A stretch of 64,000 bases of DNA from Vespula vulgaris. Lineage: Eukaryota; Arthropoda; Insecta; Hymenoptera; Vespidae. A program made the position numbers and the translations under genes. Below, one piece after another: positions 27,771 to 38,532 of this stretch (position 1 is the stretch's first letter; the number at the start of each line of letters is the position of its first letter). A model generated the notes under the pieces. It made no database searches. It was not told the DNA's origin and saw nothing but the letters and a program-made list of their open reading frames with translations. The stretch covers positions 62,001 to 126,000 of the forward strand of contig NC_066594.1 of NCBI RefSeq assembly GCF_905475345.1, read 5' to 3'.

Positions 27771-28905
27771 ATATATATACATATTATATATAATATATAA
27801 TACATATATATATCTGTATATATCTGAATCTGTATCAGAAATGAGTAACTCAGGGTTTATAAAAAAACATTATCATATACGTATTCATGTACGTATCAAT
27901 GCAATTACAACTTACATTTTGCATCGAAAAACGACAATAGTCGACTCTAATTAGTGAATTTCTTAATCACTGGTATTACATCTTACGTTGATACATTTGT
28001 GAAGAGCTTTGTTATCTACGGCCAGTTGAAACGCATTTTAACTATTAACCGAAGTATCGAAATCATTTATCAAAACTCGTAACTTTAACGACAAACGAAT
28101 AAAAGATTGTATTAGAGTTTATTTCAATATCTTCCAATGTATCTTCCAATATAATAATGTAAAGTTTATTAACGAGAAGTAGAATCATATATCTAATTAA
28201 AAATAAACAACTAATAGATTTCGTTCCATTACAAAAATATATATACATACATTTATGCGTACACATTAAAAGTATTGCTAATAAAAAATCAATGGAATTA
28301 TAGAAAACATTTCATTGTAAATTGATGCCGAAAATAACAAATACCCTTCAATAATGTGTAATTTTTTCTTTCTCTATCAAGTTTTAATTTCTTTTCTAAT
28401 CAATTTAAAAATTTTAATTCATAATGAATTGTATCAATAACAATATCAGACATGTAATTTTGGCTCCTTGCAGCACAAAGGTTGCTCGTTACTGTCTATA
28501 CAATATAATAAAATCTCAAGTAATACCCAAGAGAAAGACTACTATATACTTTGTGTATGTGTGTGTGGGTGTGTATATTATGTATCTAGTTATGTACATA
28601 TGTACATATATACATATCTATCTATTTACAAACGTATGTTTAAACGGGATCTTTCAAGTTTCCAACTCCGTGGTTGCGGAAAGACTGATATCATACGATA
28701 TTCGACCAAAAGTAAATAAGATAAGGTGTATTTAGATACATCAGCTGATAAAGAAACATATAAACATTGTAATAAGATTTGCTTTGTATACGCCCGCTAG
28801 TAAATGCTATTAACATTCTCTTTTTCTTTCAGGGTAATAATATTATATATATATATTTAAATTTTTATAATTTAATTAATTAATTAATCAAAATCAAAAA
28901 AAGAA
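26853..28905 (+). repeat. Array unit 15, long form (twin of unit 5)
   Basis: 2,053 bp versus 2,051 in unit 5. It shares the GATGTCC marker. Small differences include GCATTTTTGTC for GCCTTTTTGTC near 27,622 and AAAATTTTAATTC for ACATTTTTAGTTC near 28,408. Confidence 0.95.
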
Positions 28906-30910
28906 AAGAAAGCAACAGGAATAGAAAAATACGAGACATCATCGAAAACTTCGTTCGTTAGGACAGACGTCCTTCCTCGAAAACAATGAACTTTCATCTA
29001 TCTCTCTCTCTCTGTCTCTTCCTCGCTCTATTTTGCTATTTTTTTCTTAATTTTTCTGTATGCACGTGTACGCGTACGTACGTAATACGTATATGCATTT
29101 TAACGAATGTAATATCGTTTGGTATCGATATATTTTATATATAGAAAGATCGTCGACGATCGAACGTGATGCGTGTACCTGATCGTGACACCCTTATTTC
29201 AATATTGTAAATTTAATTTGTCAACGAGGTATAAATTCGATATTCATTTAAATATATATACATTCATATGTGTATGAATAATGCATATTAATCATAATAC
29301 GCATTAAATGACGTTTAATTGAAATCCCACATTAAAATTTACATTGTACTAGCTACATATACCACATAAGAACAAGAAAGCAAAATTGAATATACCAAGA
29401 TACTTTGTTCTTCTTCTTCTTTTTCATATTATTGTTGTTATTATTATTGTTATTATTATTCTTATTGTCTTTATAAATCAATCATAATTGAAGATATTGG
29501 GAAATAAACATGAAATTTCTTTCTTAATCTTCTTAACTGTTTTTTTTCTTCTTCTTTTCTTTTATATGAATAATAAGAAGTATAAGGTATCATAATAGGA
29601 TACCTATGTAATCGTCTTTCCTTTGAATAGGTCTTTGATATAATTGTACTTTGGACGGCTAATGCTTCCTTATCGAATGCCTTTTTGTCAAGAGCTAACA
29701 AAGTTTCTTTTCAATTTAATCTCGATATCGTTCTTTGTTTCATTCAAATTCTCGATTCGTTTACCCTTTCTTTCTCTCTCTCTCTCTCTCACCCTCTCTC
29801 TCTCACTCTCTCTCTCTCTGTATATATATATACATATTATATATAATATATAATACATATATATATCTGTATATATCTGAATCTGTATCAGAAATGAGTA
29901 ACTCAGGGTTTATAAAAAAACATTATCATATACGTATTCATCTGCGTATCAATGCAAATACGACTTACACCTTGCATCGAAAAATGACAATAGTCGACTA
30001 TAATTAGTGAATTTCTTAATCAGTGGTATTACATCTTACGTTGATACATTTGTGAAGAGCGTTGTTATCTACGGCCATTTGAAAGGCATTTTAACTATTA
30101 ACCGAAGAATTGAAATCTTTTATCAAAATTCTTAACGTTAACGACAAACGAATAAAAGATTGTATTAGAGTTTAATTCGATATCTTCCATTGTGTCTTCC
30201 AATATAATAATGAAAAGTTTATTATCGAGAAGTAGAATCATATATCTAATTAAAAATAAACAACTAATAGATTTCGGTCCATTACAAAAATATATATACA
30301 TACATTTATGCGTACACATTAAAAGTATTGCTAATAAAAAATCAATGGTATTATAGAAAACATTTCATTGTAAATTGATGCCGAAAATAACAAATACCCT
30401 TCAATAATGTGTAATTTTTCTTTTTCTATCAAGCATTAATTCCTTTTTTAATCAATATAAGCATTTTTAGTTCATAATGAATTCTATAAATAACAATATC
30501 AGATATTTAATTTTGGCTCATTGCAGAACAAAGGTTGCTCGTTACTGTCTATACAATATAATAAAATCTCAAGCAATACCCAAGAGAAAGACTACTATAT
30601 ACTTTGTGTATGAGTGTGAGGGTGTGTATATTGTGTCTAGTTATGTACATATGTACATATATACATATCTATCTATTTACAAACGTATGTTTAAACGGGA
30701 TCTTTCAAGTTTCCAACTCGGTGGTTGCCGAAAGACTGATCTCATACGATATTCGACAGAAAGTAAATAACATAAGTTGTATTTAGATATTTCAGCTTAT
30801 ATAGAAACATATAAACATTGTAATAAGATTTGCTTTGTATACGTCAGCTAGTAAATGGTATAAACATTCTCTTTTTCTTTCAGTGTGATAATATTATATA
30901 TATATATATA

Positions 30911-30946
<36 letters not shown>

Positions 30947-30989
30947 TTTTAATAATTTAATTAGTTAAATAATCAAAATCAAAAAATAA
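28906..30989 (+). repeat. Array unit 16, long form, double recombinant
   Basis: 2,084 bp. It starts as a twin of unit 6 (second 5' haplotype). At about 29,885-29,942 it switches to the unit 2/7/12 haplotype (ATTCATCTGCG, GAAGAGCGTTG, GGCCATTTG). At about 30,360-30,385 it switches again to the unit 4/14 haplotype (CCGAAAATAAC, AGCATTAATTCC). The inserted tract is about 430 bp, a size typical of gene conversion. Confidence 0.95.
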
Positions 30990-31779
30990 AAGAAAGCAAC
31001 AGGAATAGAAAAATACGAGACCTCATCGAAAACTCCGTTTGTTAGGACAGATGTCCTTCCTCGTAAACAATGAACTTTCATCTCTCTCTCTCTCTCTTCC
31101 TCGCTCTATTTTGCTATTTTTTTCTCAATTTTTCTGTATGCACGTGTACGCGTATGTACGTAATACGTATATGCCTTTTAACAAATGTAATATCGTTTGG
31201 TATCGATATATTTTATATATTGAAAGATCGTCGACGATCGAACGTGATGCGTGTACCTGATCGTGACACCCTTATTTCAATATTGTAAATTTAATTTGTC
31301 AACGAGGTATAAATTCTATATTCATTTAAATACACATACATTGATATGTGTATGAATAATGCATATTAATCATAATACGCATTAAATGACACGTTTAAAT
31401 AAAATCCCACATTAAAATTTACATTGTACTAGCTACATATACCACATAAGAACAAGAAAGCAAAATTGAATATACCAAGATACTTTGTTCTTCTTCTTCT
31501 TCTTCATATTATTGTTGTTATTATTATTGTTATTATTATTCTTATTGTCTTTATAAATCAATCATAATTGAAGATATTGGGAAATAAACATGAAATTTCT
31601 TTCTTAATCTTCTTAACTGTTTTTTTCTTCTTCTTTTCTTTTATATGAATAATAAGAAGTATAAGGTATCATAATAGGATACCTATGTAATCGTCTTTCA
31701 TTTGAATAGGTCTTTGATATAATTGTACTTTGGACGGCTAATGCTTCCTTATCGAATGCCTTTTTGTCAAGAGCTAACA
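30990..31779 (+). repeat. Array unit 17, truncated to 790 bp
   Basis: Contains only the first 790 bp of a unit. It breaks off after AGAGCTAACAAAG, directly joined to the AAGAAAGCAACAGG start of unit 18. I found no mismatch between these 790 bp and the first 790 bp of unit 18. The joint shows four bases of shared AAAG. Confidence 0.95.
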
Positions 31780-32637
31780 AAGAAAGCAACAGGAATAGAA
31801 AAATACGAGACCTCATCGAAAACTCCGTTTGTTAGGACAGATGTCCTTCCTCGTAAACAATGAACTTTCATCTCTCTCTCTCTCTCTTCCTCGCTCTATT
31901 TTGCTATTTTTTTCTCAATTTTTCTGTATGCACGTGTACGCGTATGTACGTAATACGTATATGCCTTTTAACAAATGTAATATCGTTTGGTATCGATATA
32001 TTTTATATATTGAAAGATCGTCGACGATCGAACGTGATGCGTGTACCTGATCGTGACACCCTTATTTCAATATTGTAAATTTAATTTGTCAACGAGGTAT
32101 AAATTCTATATTCATTTAAATACACATACATTGATATGTGTATGAATAATGCATATTAATCATAATACGCATTAAATGACACGTTTAAATAAAATCCCAC
32201 ATTAAAATTTACATTGTACTAGCTACATATACCACATAAGAACAAGAAAGCAAAATTGAATATACCAAGATACTTTGTTCTTCTTCTTCTTCTTCATATT
32301 ATTGTTGTTATTATTATTGTTATTATTATTCTTATTGTCTTTATAAATCAATCATAATTGAAGATATTGGGAAATAAACATGAAATTTCTTTCTTAATCT
32401 TCTTAACTGTTTTTTTCTTCTTCTTTTCTTTTATATGAATAATAAGAAGTATAAGGTATCATAATAGGATACCTATGTAATCGTCTTTCATTTGAATAGG
32501 TCTTTGATATAATTGTACTTTGGACGGCTAATGCTTCCTTATCGAATGCCTTTTTGTCAAGAGCTAACAAAGTTTCTTTTCAATTTAATCTCGATATCGT
32601 TCTTTGTTTCATTCAAATTCTCGATTCGTTTACCCTT

Positions 32638-32684
<47 letters not shown>

Positions 32685-33800
32685 ATATATATACATATTA
32701 TATATAATATATAATACATATATATATCTGTATATATCTGAATCTGTATCAGAAATGAGTAACTCAGGGTTTATAAAAAAAAATTATCATATACGTATTC
32801 ATGTACGTATCAATGCAATTACAACTTACATTTTGCATCGAAAAATGACAATAGTCGACTCTAATTAGTGAATTTCTTAATCACTGGTATTACATCTTAC
32901 GTTGATACATTTGTGAAGAGCTTTGTTATCTACGGCCAGTTGAAAGGCATTTTAACTATTAACCGAAGTATTGAAATCTTTTATCAAATTCTTAACGTTA
33001 ACGACAAACGAGTAGAAGATTGTATTATAGTTTAATTCAGTATCTTCCATTGTATCTTCCAATATAATAATGTAAAGTTTATTAACGAGAAGTAGAATCA
33101 TATATCTAATTAAAAATAAACAACTAATAGATTTCGTTCCATTACAAAAATATATATACATACATTTATGCGTACACATTAAAAGTATTGCTAATAAAAA
33201 ATCAATGGAATTATAGAAAACATTTCATTGTAAATTGATGCCGAAAATAACAAATACCCTTCAATAATGTGTAATTTTTTCTTTTTCTATCAAGCATTAA
33301 TTCCTTTTTTAATCAATATAAGCATTTTTAGTTCATAATGAATTCCAGCAATAACAATATCAGATATTTAATTTTGGCTCATTGCAGAACAAAGGTTGCT
33401 CGTTACTGTCTATACAATATAATAAAATCTCAAGCAATACCCAAGAGAAAGACTACTATATACTTTGTGTATGAGTGTGTGGGTGTGTATATTGTGTCTA
33501 GTTATGTACATATGTACATATATACATATCTATCTGTTTACAAACGTATGTTTATATAGGATCTTTGAAGTTTCCAACTCGGTGGTTGCGGAAAGACTGA
33601 TCTCATACGATATTCGACAAAAAGTAAATAACATAAGGTGTATTTAGATACTTCAGCTTATATAGAAACATATAAACATTGTAATAAGATTTGCTTTGTA
33701 TAAGTCCGCTAGTAAATGCTATAAACATTCTCTTTTTCTTTCAGGGTAATAATATTATATATATATATTTAAATTTTTTTAATTTAATTAGTTAATTAAT
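31780..33800 (+). repeat. Array unit 18, last unit at the right edge
   Basis: About 2.02 kb. GATGTCC-type 5' end. It carries private variants such as AAACGAGTAGAAG and TAGTTTAATTCAG near 33,000-33,040, not seen elsewhere in the window. It loses only the last ~40 bp of a unit: homology stops after TTAGTTAATTAAT at 33,800. Confidence 0.93.
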
Positions 33801-34478
33801 TATTTTAATAATGATTGATTTTATAACGAATATTTTTAAGGTAATCTTGGCATTGTTTGTACATGTATATTATGTACTAATATGTATACATATATTTATG
33901 TTAATGAATAGGTAATATAGAATATTTATATTTAAATAAATATGTATCTTTTTTTAGTTTTAAGTATTATAAAATCATTAGAAAATATTGTCATTAATTA
34001 TGTTAAAATATCCCTTATCTATACCGTATTGGCTAATAAGTAATATCGGTAAAGTATCTTCCTTTCTTTATATTTAAATAAATAATATCGTGTATTTTCA
34101 TCGATTGGAAAATTTGTAACTATGTCTACAACTTAATGATAAAACATTTAGATATATCTTGAAGAACAATACTTCACAAAAATAGCGAAAACAGATAATT
34201 CAATTGTGATTGATCGTACAAGAAGAATTATTATCAATTGTATCAAAATTTGACTAAATGAAGTTTCGAACATTTCTACTCGTTGTTAATTTTGAAGATC
34301 TTTATGGAAAATTCGCATGATTCATACGATTCAACTTTATAATAACGATAGTTATCATCCATAAAATTTAGCTAAGTTTAATACTGCACAAGCCGATTTA
34401 TATTGATCGTATAACACAGAGGAAAATTATACCGTTGCAATTACCACAAAGTGAAATTCCAAGGAAATGCATTCCTAT
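33801..34478. other. AT-rich single-copy sequence beside the array edge
   Basis: No open frame of note, no tandem repeat and no match to the array unit. I see nothing beyond AT-rich intergenic sequence. Confidence 0.7.
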
Positions 34479-34582
34479 AGCGGGTTACTGAAACTATAGC
34501 ACCAAGAAGAACGGGTCCGGGGTCATTGGTGAGCTCTCGTTGCGCCCTCTACGCGCATATTTTTCGTCCAGATCGGACCAAT
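34479..34582 (+). repeat. Left ~105-bp direct repeat flanking a minisatellite
   Basis: Runs from AGCGGGTTACTGAAAC to GATCGGACCAAT. It is repeated with about ten differences at 35,032-35,137. Both copies contain GTGAGCTCTCGTTGCGCCC and a CGTCCAGATCGGACC end. It is GC-richer than its surroundings. Confidence 0.9.
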
Positions 34583-34599
34583 CGTTCGACAGACGTTAC

Positions 34600-35031
34600 G
34601 GATGTCGAGTGAGGTTATGGCACTCTTACGGACGTTACGGCGTGTTACGGTCGTTACTGCACCCTTATGGACCTTATGGCTTGTTACGGTTGTTACGGCA
34701 CCCTTATGGACCTTACGGCTTGTTACGGTCGTTACGGCGATGTTACGGACGTTACGGACGTTGCGGCGTGTTACGGTCGTTACGGTACCCTTATGGACCT
34801 TACGGCTTGTTACGGTCGTTACGGCGATGTTACGGACGTTACGGACGTTCGACGGACGTTCGACAGACGTTACGGATGTTCGAATAAGGTTACGGCACTC
34901 TTACGGACGTTACAGCGGGTTACGGTCATTACTGCATCCTTACAGACGTTACGGCGTGTTACGGTCGTTACGGCACCCTTATGGACGTTACGGATGGTCG
35001 AGTGAGGTTACGACACTCTTACGGACGTTAC
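34600..35031 (+). repeat. CpG-rich minisatellite with TTACGG core
   Basis: Dense repetition of TTACGG, GTTACGGTCGTTACGG and ACCCTTATGGACC. A regular 39-bp step is visible at 34,641, 34,680 and 34,719, then a 48-bp step to 34,767. The second half is less regular and includes GTTCGACGGACGTTCGACAG. Several frames stay open (up to 190 codons from 34,602) because the period is a multiple of three. The predicted peptides are simple repeats, so I do not call a gene. The hexamer is not the insect telomere repeat TTAGG. Confidence 0.9.
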
Positions 35032-35137
35032 AGCGGGTTACTGAAACTATAGCACCTAGAAGAACGCGACTGGGGTCATTAGTGAGCTCTCGTTGCGCCC
35101 TCTACACGCATATTTTTTTCGTCCAGATCGGACCAAT
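35032..35137 (+). repeat. Right ~105-bp direct repeat flanking the minisatellite
   Basis: Second copy of the sequence at 34,479-34,582, in the same orientation. The pair brackets the minisatellite exactly, as if a segment had been tandemly duplicated around an expanding core. Confidence 0.9.
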
Positions 35138-36613
35138 AAAAATAACGAGTGCAGTCTACACACGATTTATATAATTTGGAAATCCTTTAGTACACATAAT
35201 TTCCATCGATTTCTCCAATTCTCATTCGTATATCGATTATTCTCCCTGCTTTCACCCTCTCCACCTCTCCCTCAATAAACACATGTACACACACGTACAT
35301 ATATGGATATTATATATATATGTTTGTATGTATGTACACTCAATATATCTATATAGTATGAAGTATATGTATTTGAGAAATAACGATACTATTATATAGT
35401 ATATACATTTATATTATATATAATTATGATATATAATTATAATTATATAATATATATAATTATAACTATATAAGAATATACAGAATGTATTATTACTAGT
35501 ACTATTACTAGTATTATTATATATATAATAATCCTTTACAAAGATATACGTATAAACAAATCTTACGAATTCTCAAATTCCATTAAATTAAAAAAAAAAA
35601 AAGAAAGAAAGAAAGAAAAAGAGAAAACAGGAATGAAAGAAAACAAAACAATAAAAGATAAAAATACATTTAATTCTCATTCAATTGAAAATATTCATCG
35701 ATATCGATATTCGATACTTATCAATAGTTAATAATGCCTTTAATCTCGTGTTCTAATTGTAGAAATAATTAATTATGATCATCACTGAGGATAATTAACT
35801 AATCCGTTATACTAAGTTATCGATAGACAAACTCGCATGTTCATTACGATCGCTGAAAGGAAATTCGAAGTGGCTTTAACCTTAAAGACAATAGCTTTTG
35901 TAAGCTTATCTCGACCGTCCTTCGTGTATATTCGAAATAATTTCGGAATATACATATTGCAAAGAGGTATAACGATCCCGTTGAGAATTGGCACGATATA
36001 GCTCGCTCTCTGTCTTTCTCGTTCTCTATATCGTTCAACTAATAGGAATTATAAGCGAAATGATTTAAAGCTCGTCGCGATAAAGATAAAACTCCCGATA
36101 AAGATTAAACATTCGACAAACTAAAACTTTAATGATTCTCTTTAAAAAAATAAAATTATAAAAATTTCCTTTTTTCTTGTTTTCTTTTACTGTGATTATT
36201 TTTTGAAAGATAATTCTTTATTTACACGTACATATTTATCCTTTTGCATTTTATTCTTTATATTATTTTTTATTTATCTTTTCGTATTTTTTTTAATACT
36301 GTTCATCTAAAACTTGTATCTTAATATTTTTTTTACTTGAGAAAGCATGTCACGCAATTTATTCTAATAAAAACATAGAAATTCGAAAGTGTTCATAAAT
36401 TTGGCTTGATTTATTGTTAAATTTTTACAACGACGATGAATCAACAAATTAATTAATCATTAATTCTTAATAATACAATAAAGAAAAAAAAGAAATGATA
36501 AAATAAATCGCACATTAATTTCAATGCAACGTTTTGTAGATTAAAAATCTATGAGAGTTATTTCTTTTTTTTTCTCTCGATGGAAAATTTATTAAAAAAT
36601 TCTCTATTGTTAC
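35138..36613. other. AT-rich stretch with microsatellites and an A/G-rich run
   Basis: Contains palindromic (TA)n-like sequence at about 35,390-35,530 and an A/G-rich run at about 35,588-35,660 (AAAGAAAGAAAGAAAG). No convincing coding sequence. Short minus-strand frames near 35,812-36,038 overlap each other and lack supporting features. Confidence 0.6.
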
Positions 36614-36820
36614 ATGGAACCAACATATCTTTATTACATACATGTATTGTGTATATATGTGTCTATGTCTGAGAATGGCGTTAAATTAAAAGAGAGGGTT
36701 GTAAATGGTTTCGGTCGGTGCTCCATCCTGTTATACTTCCTCTATGATGTCAAACCAGAGACAGAAGAGCTCTCACTCTGTGAACCTCGTTTTCCGGGTC
36801 AAACGAGGTTAAAGTTATAA
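36614..36820 (+). CDS. Doubtful 68-codon open frame
   Basis: An ATG-to-stop frame whose last 40 codons (from about 36,700) are less AT-rich than the surroundings and end GFPGQTRLKL-like (actual tail PRFPGQTRLKL). There is no recognised domain and no neighbouring exon. It may be a remnant of a transposon or an exon, or chance. The first 25 residues are AT-driven and unlikely to be coding. Confidence 0.12.
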   Translation: MEPTYLYYIHVLCIYVSMSENGVKLKERVVNGFGRCSILLYFLYDVKPETEELSLCEPRFPGQTRLKL

Positions 36821-37597
36821 TAACAATATACGTAGTTCTTGTTCCAATAGTTTTCTCCTCGATCTAACAAATTCGAGTTGAAAAAATTTGTCATAGTCCA
36901 CGATGATTTCAAACGTTTTAATGATGGTACAATATAGTCTAAGAAATTAAAGATCAATGTGAAATAGAATTATAATTGTTCATAGCGAGTGGGAATAATA
37001 AAGTTTATTCTCTCTTTTATAAAACATTTTTTCTGTGTTATCTCAATAAATAAAATATGTGTATAACAATTCACGTTATACGATTTTAAGTATTGTTTAA
37101 AAGAAAAGTAGTAATATTAATAATGATACGAATTTACTTTGTTTCTTATTGTATGTATATATATTATTGTGTGTATATATATATATAGAAAACGATCTTC
37201 GATTCGTGGCAATATATATATATTTCATTAAATAAAATCTTTACAAAAGTAATTACAATAGTAACGATACAAATTAAATTCGTTTCTCATTGTGTGTGTG
37301 TATTTATGTGTGTATGTATATATGTATATGAGAATGATTTTCAATTCGTGTCAATGTATATCTATTTTTTAATAAAATTGAAGTTTAGTAAATAAAATTG
37401 TTAAAAAAGTAGAAACAATAGTAACGATGCAAATTAATATCATTTATCCCAATATATACATGTGTGCGTATGTGTGTGTGTGTATACCTATATACTATAT
37501 AAGTCTTTGTATATATGTAAATAAATCGTAGAGTGCTTGTTCATTCTGGATCTTCTCTTTTATCAACGTAACGCAAAAGTCGCAGTGAAAAGCCAAT

Positions 37598-37601
<4 letters not shown>
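36821..37601. other. AT-rich stretch with diverged ~130-bp tandem similarity
   Basis: Three successive blocks near 37,085-37,215, 37,220-37,350 and 37,370-37,500 share the order AGTAATA..AACGATAC, AATTTACTTT or AAATTAAATTC, a TTATTGTATG-like GT/TA microsatellite, and GATTTTC..TTCGTG. This suggests an old tandem repeat of about 130-150 bp. No coding signal. Confidence 0.45.

Positions 37602-37630
<29 letters not shown>
37602..37630. repeat. (TA)n microsatellite
   Basis: Uninterrupted alternating A and T, about 29 bp. Confidence 0.9.
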
Positions 37631-37632
<2 letters not shown>

Positions 37633-37689
37633 TGATATATGTATATATATATATACTCACGTACATATATATGCGTTTATATATGTATA

Positions 37690-37836
37690 GATCAGAAATG
37701 GAGAATCGTGCCCGACGATTTCGTAGAATCATTTCTCGACGTCGACAACCATAAATCTTCGATTAAATGCATCGTTACTCGTTGTTCCGTCATCTTTGGC
37801 GATGATTCAAAAGAGAACTCAGTAGTCGTCGCTTAA
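37690..37836 (+). CDS. Possible isolated exon, acidic C-terminal peptide
   Basis: Directly after GTATAG there is an open stretch of 48 codons ending in TAA. Codon-like balanced composition contrasts with the (TA)n sequence upstream. The peptide begins DQKWRIVPDDFVESFLDVD and contains two cysteines (IKCIVTRCSV). No family recognised and no start codon. The upstream sequence is a poor pyrimidine tract, so the acceptor is weak. Confidence 0.2.
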   Translation, partial: DQKWRIVPDDFVESFLDVDNHKSSIKCIVTRCSVIFGDDSKENSVVVA

Positions 37837-38014
37837 AATCAGCAATTAATTATTAATAACATGAGAGTTATTCGTTCATGATTGTTTTATTCTTTTGAGA
37901 AAAAGAAAAAGATAAATAAAATATTTTTAAAAAAAGAAAAGAAAAAACAAGAAAGAAAAAGAGAAAATATTAGATTCATTTTGCTTGAAAATACATATTT
38001 CCTATCTTCTTTTC

Positions 38015-38065
<51 letters not shown>

Positions 38066-38097
38066 TTCTCTTTCTTTATTTGCAATGGGAAGTTCAG

Positions 38098-38265
38098 TTT
38101 ACACGACAAGGGGAAGCAAAACGCATCGCTGTTTTTTATGAACCGGATATACCATGCTACGAACATACTCGAGTATCTAGAGAACAGCATGTTGTCGCTA
38201 TACTGTTGACAGCTCTCGATAAAACTTTTCACGTGATTGCCGGTGAATACATCAATAGAATGTAA
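38098..38265 (+). CDS. Possible terminal exon, unknown protein
   Basis: A strong (TC/T)n pyrimidine tract (38,010-38,083) is followed by GGGAAGTTCAG and then 55 open codons to a TAA/TGA pair. The peptide (starts FTRQGEAKRIAVFYEPDIPC, ends VIAGEYINRM) has mixed composition and few low-complexity features, unlike the rest of the region. This fits a last exon with its acceptor at 38,097. I recognise no domain. It could equally be a fragment of a dead gene; no upstream partner exon is certain, though 37,690-37,836 is open on the same strand. Confidence 0.3.
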   Translation, partial: FTRQGEAKRIAVFYEPDIPCYEHTRVSREQHVVAILLTALDKTFHVIAGEYINRM

Positions 38266-38325
38266 TGAGTAAAAAGAGAAACACAGAAAACATCAAATTC
38301 CAAACGCAAACATTAAATGCATATG

Positions 38326-38328
<3 letters not shown>

Positions 38329-38380
<52 letters not shown>
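38329..38380. repeat. (AT)n microsatellite
   Basis: Twenty-six uninterrupted AT dinucleotides. Confidence 0.95.
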
Positions 38381-38385
<5 letters not shown>

Positions 38386-38532
38386 AGAGGAGATCCTGGC
38401 TATCGGCCTTTTAATTAAATGCCCTGTCATGAGTACCGTTCGATTCCATATTCGTTGAAAACGAACACCCATGTAGGATCCAATGAATGCCGAATTTAAC
38501 GTTCGAAAATATTCCTCTCGATTGTCATCCAA
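38381..38532 (-). CDS. Weak open frame beside the (AT)n run
   Basis: On the minus strand an ATG at 38,532 opens MDDNREEYFRTLNSAFIG and continues for about 50 codons of mixed composition before entering the (AT)n microsatellite. No family recognised and no splice signal obvious at the microsatellite end. Low-confidence exon candidate. Confidence 0.15.

Larger units (their letters stand above)
1..33800 (+). repeat. Tandem array of ~2.05-kb complex satellite, 18 units
   Basis: Eighteen head-to-tail units begin with AAGAAAGCAACAGGAAT at 1, 2071, 4162, 5714, 7791, 9842, 11896, 13923, 15459, 17548, 19618, 21137, 23224, 24776, 26853, 28906, 30990 and 31780. In each full unit the order is: a CT-rich block near +90; a CpG-rich block near +150 to +270; TTC/TTA trinucleotide runs near +510 to +570; a (TC)n run then a (TA)n run near +860 to +950; a well-conserved block containing ATGAGTAACTCAGGG; a (TA)n run near +1980; and an A-rich end. 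The right edge is sharp: after ATTAAT at 33,800 the sequence no longer follows the unit. The left edge is outside the window. Short open frames exist on both strands but are shifted or truncated in many units, so I see no conserved protein. The family is not one I recognise. Confidence 0.97.

Noticed and set aside
1..33800. CRISPR-like or rDNA-like array
   Set aside because: Units are 2 kb with no spacer structure, and no ribosomal RNA sequence is recognisable. The genome is eukaryotic.
34600..35031. Interstitial telomeric repeat
   Set aside because: The core is TTACGG, not the insect TTAGG telomere repeat, and the array is organised as a 39-bp unit.
34602..35174. 190-codon open frame with VTVVTAPLWTLR-type repeats
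   Set aside because: It exists because the minisatellite period is divisible by three. Two other frames are also open, and there is no sign of a gene around it.
37882..38100. Start of a 127-codon frame with KKKKINKIFLKKEKKK and FSLSLSLSL runs
   Set aside because: The first 70 codons are A-rich and (TC)n low-complexity DNA. Only the part after 38,097 is retained as a candidate exon.
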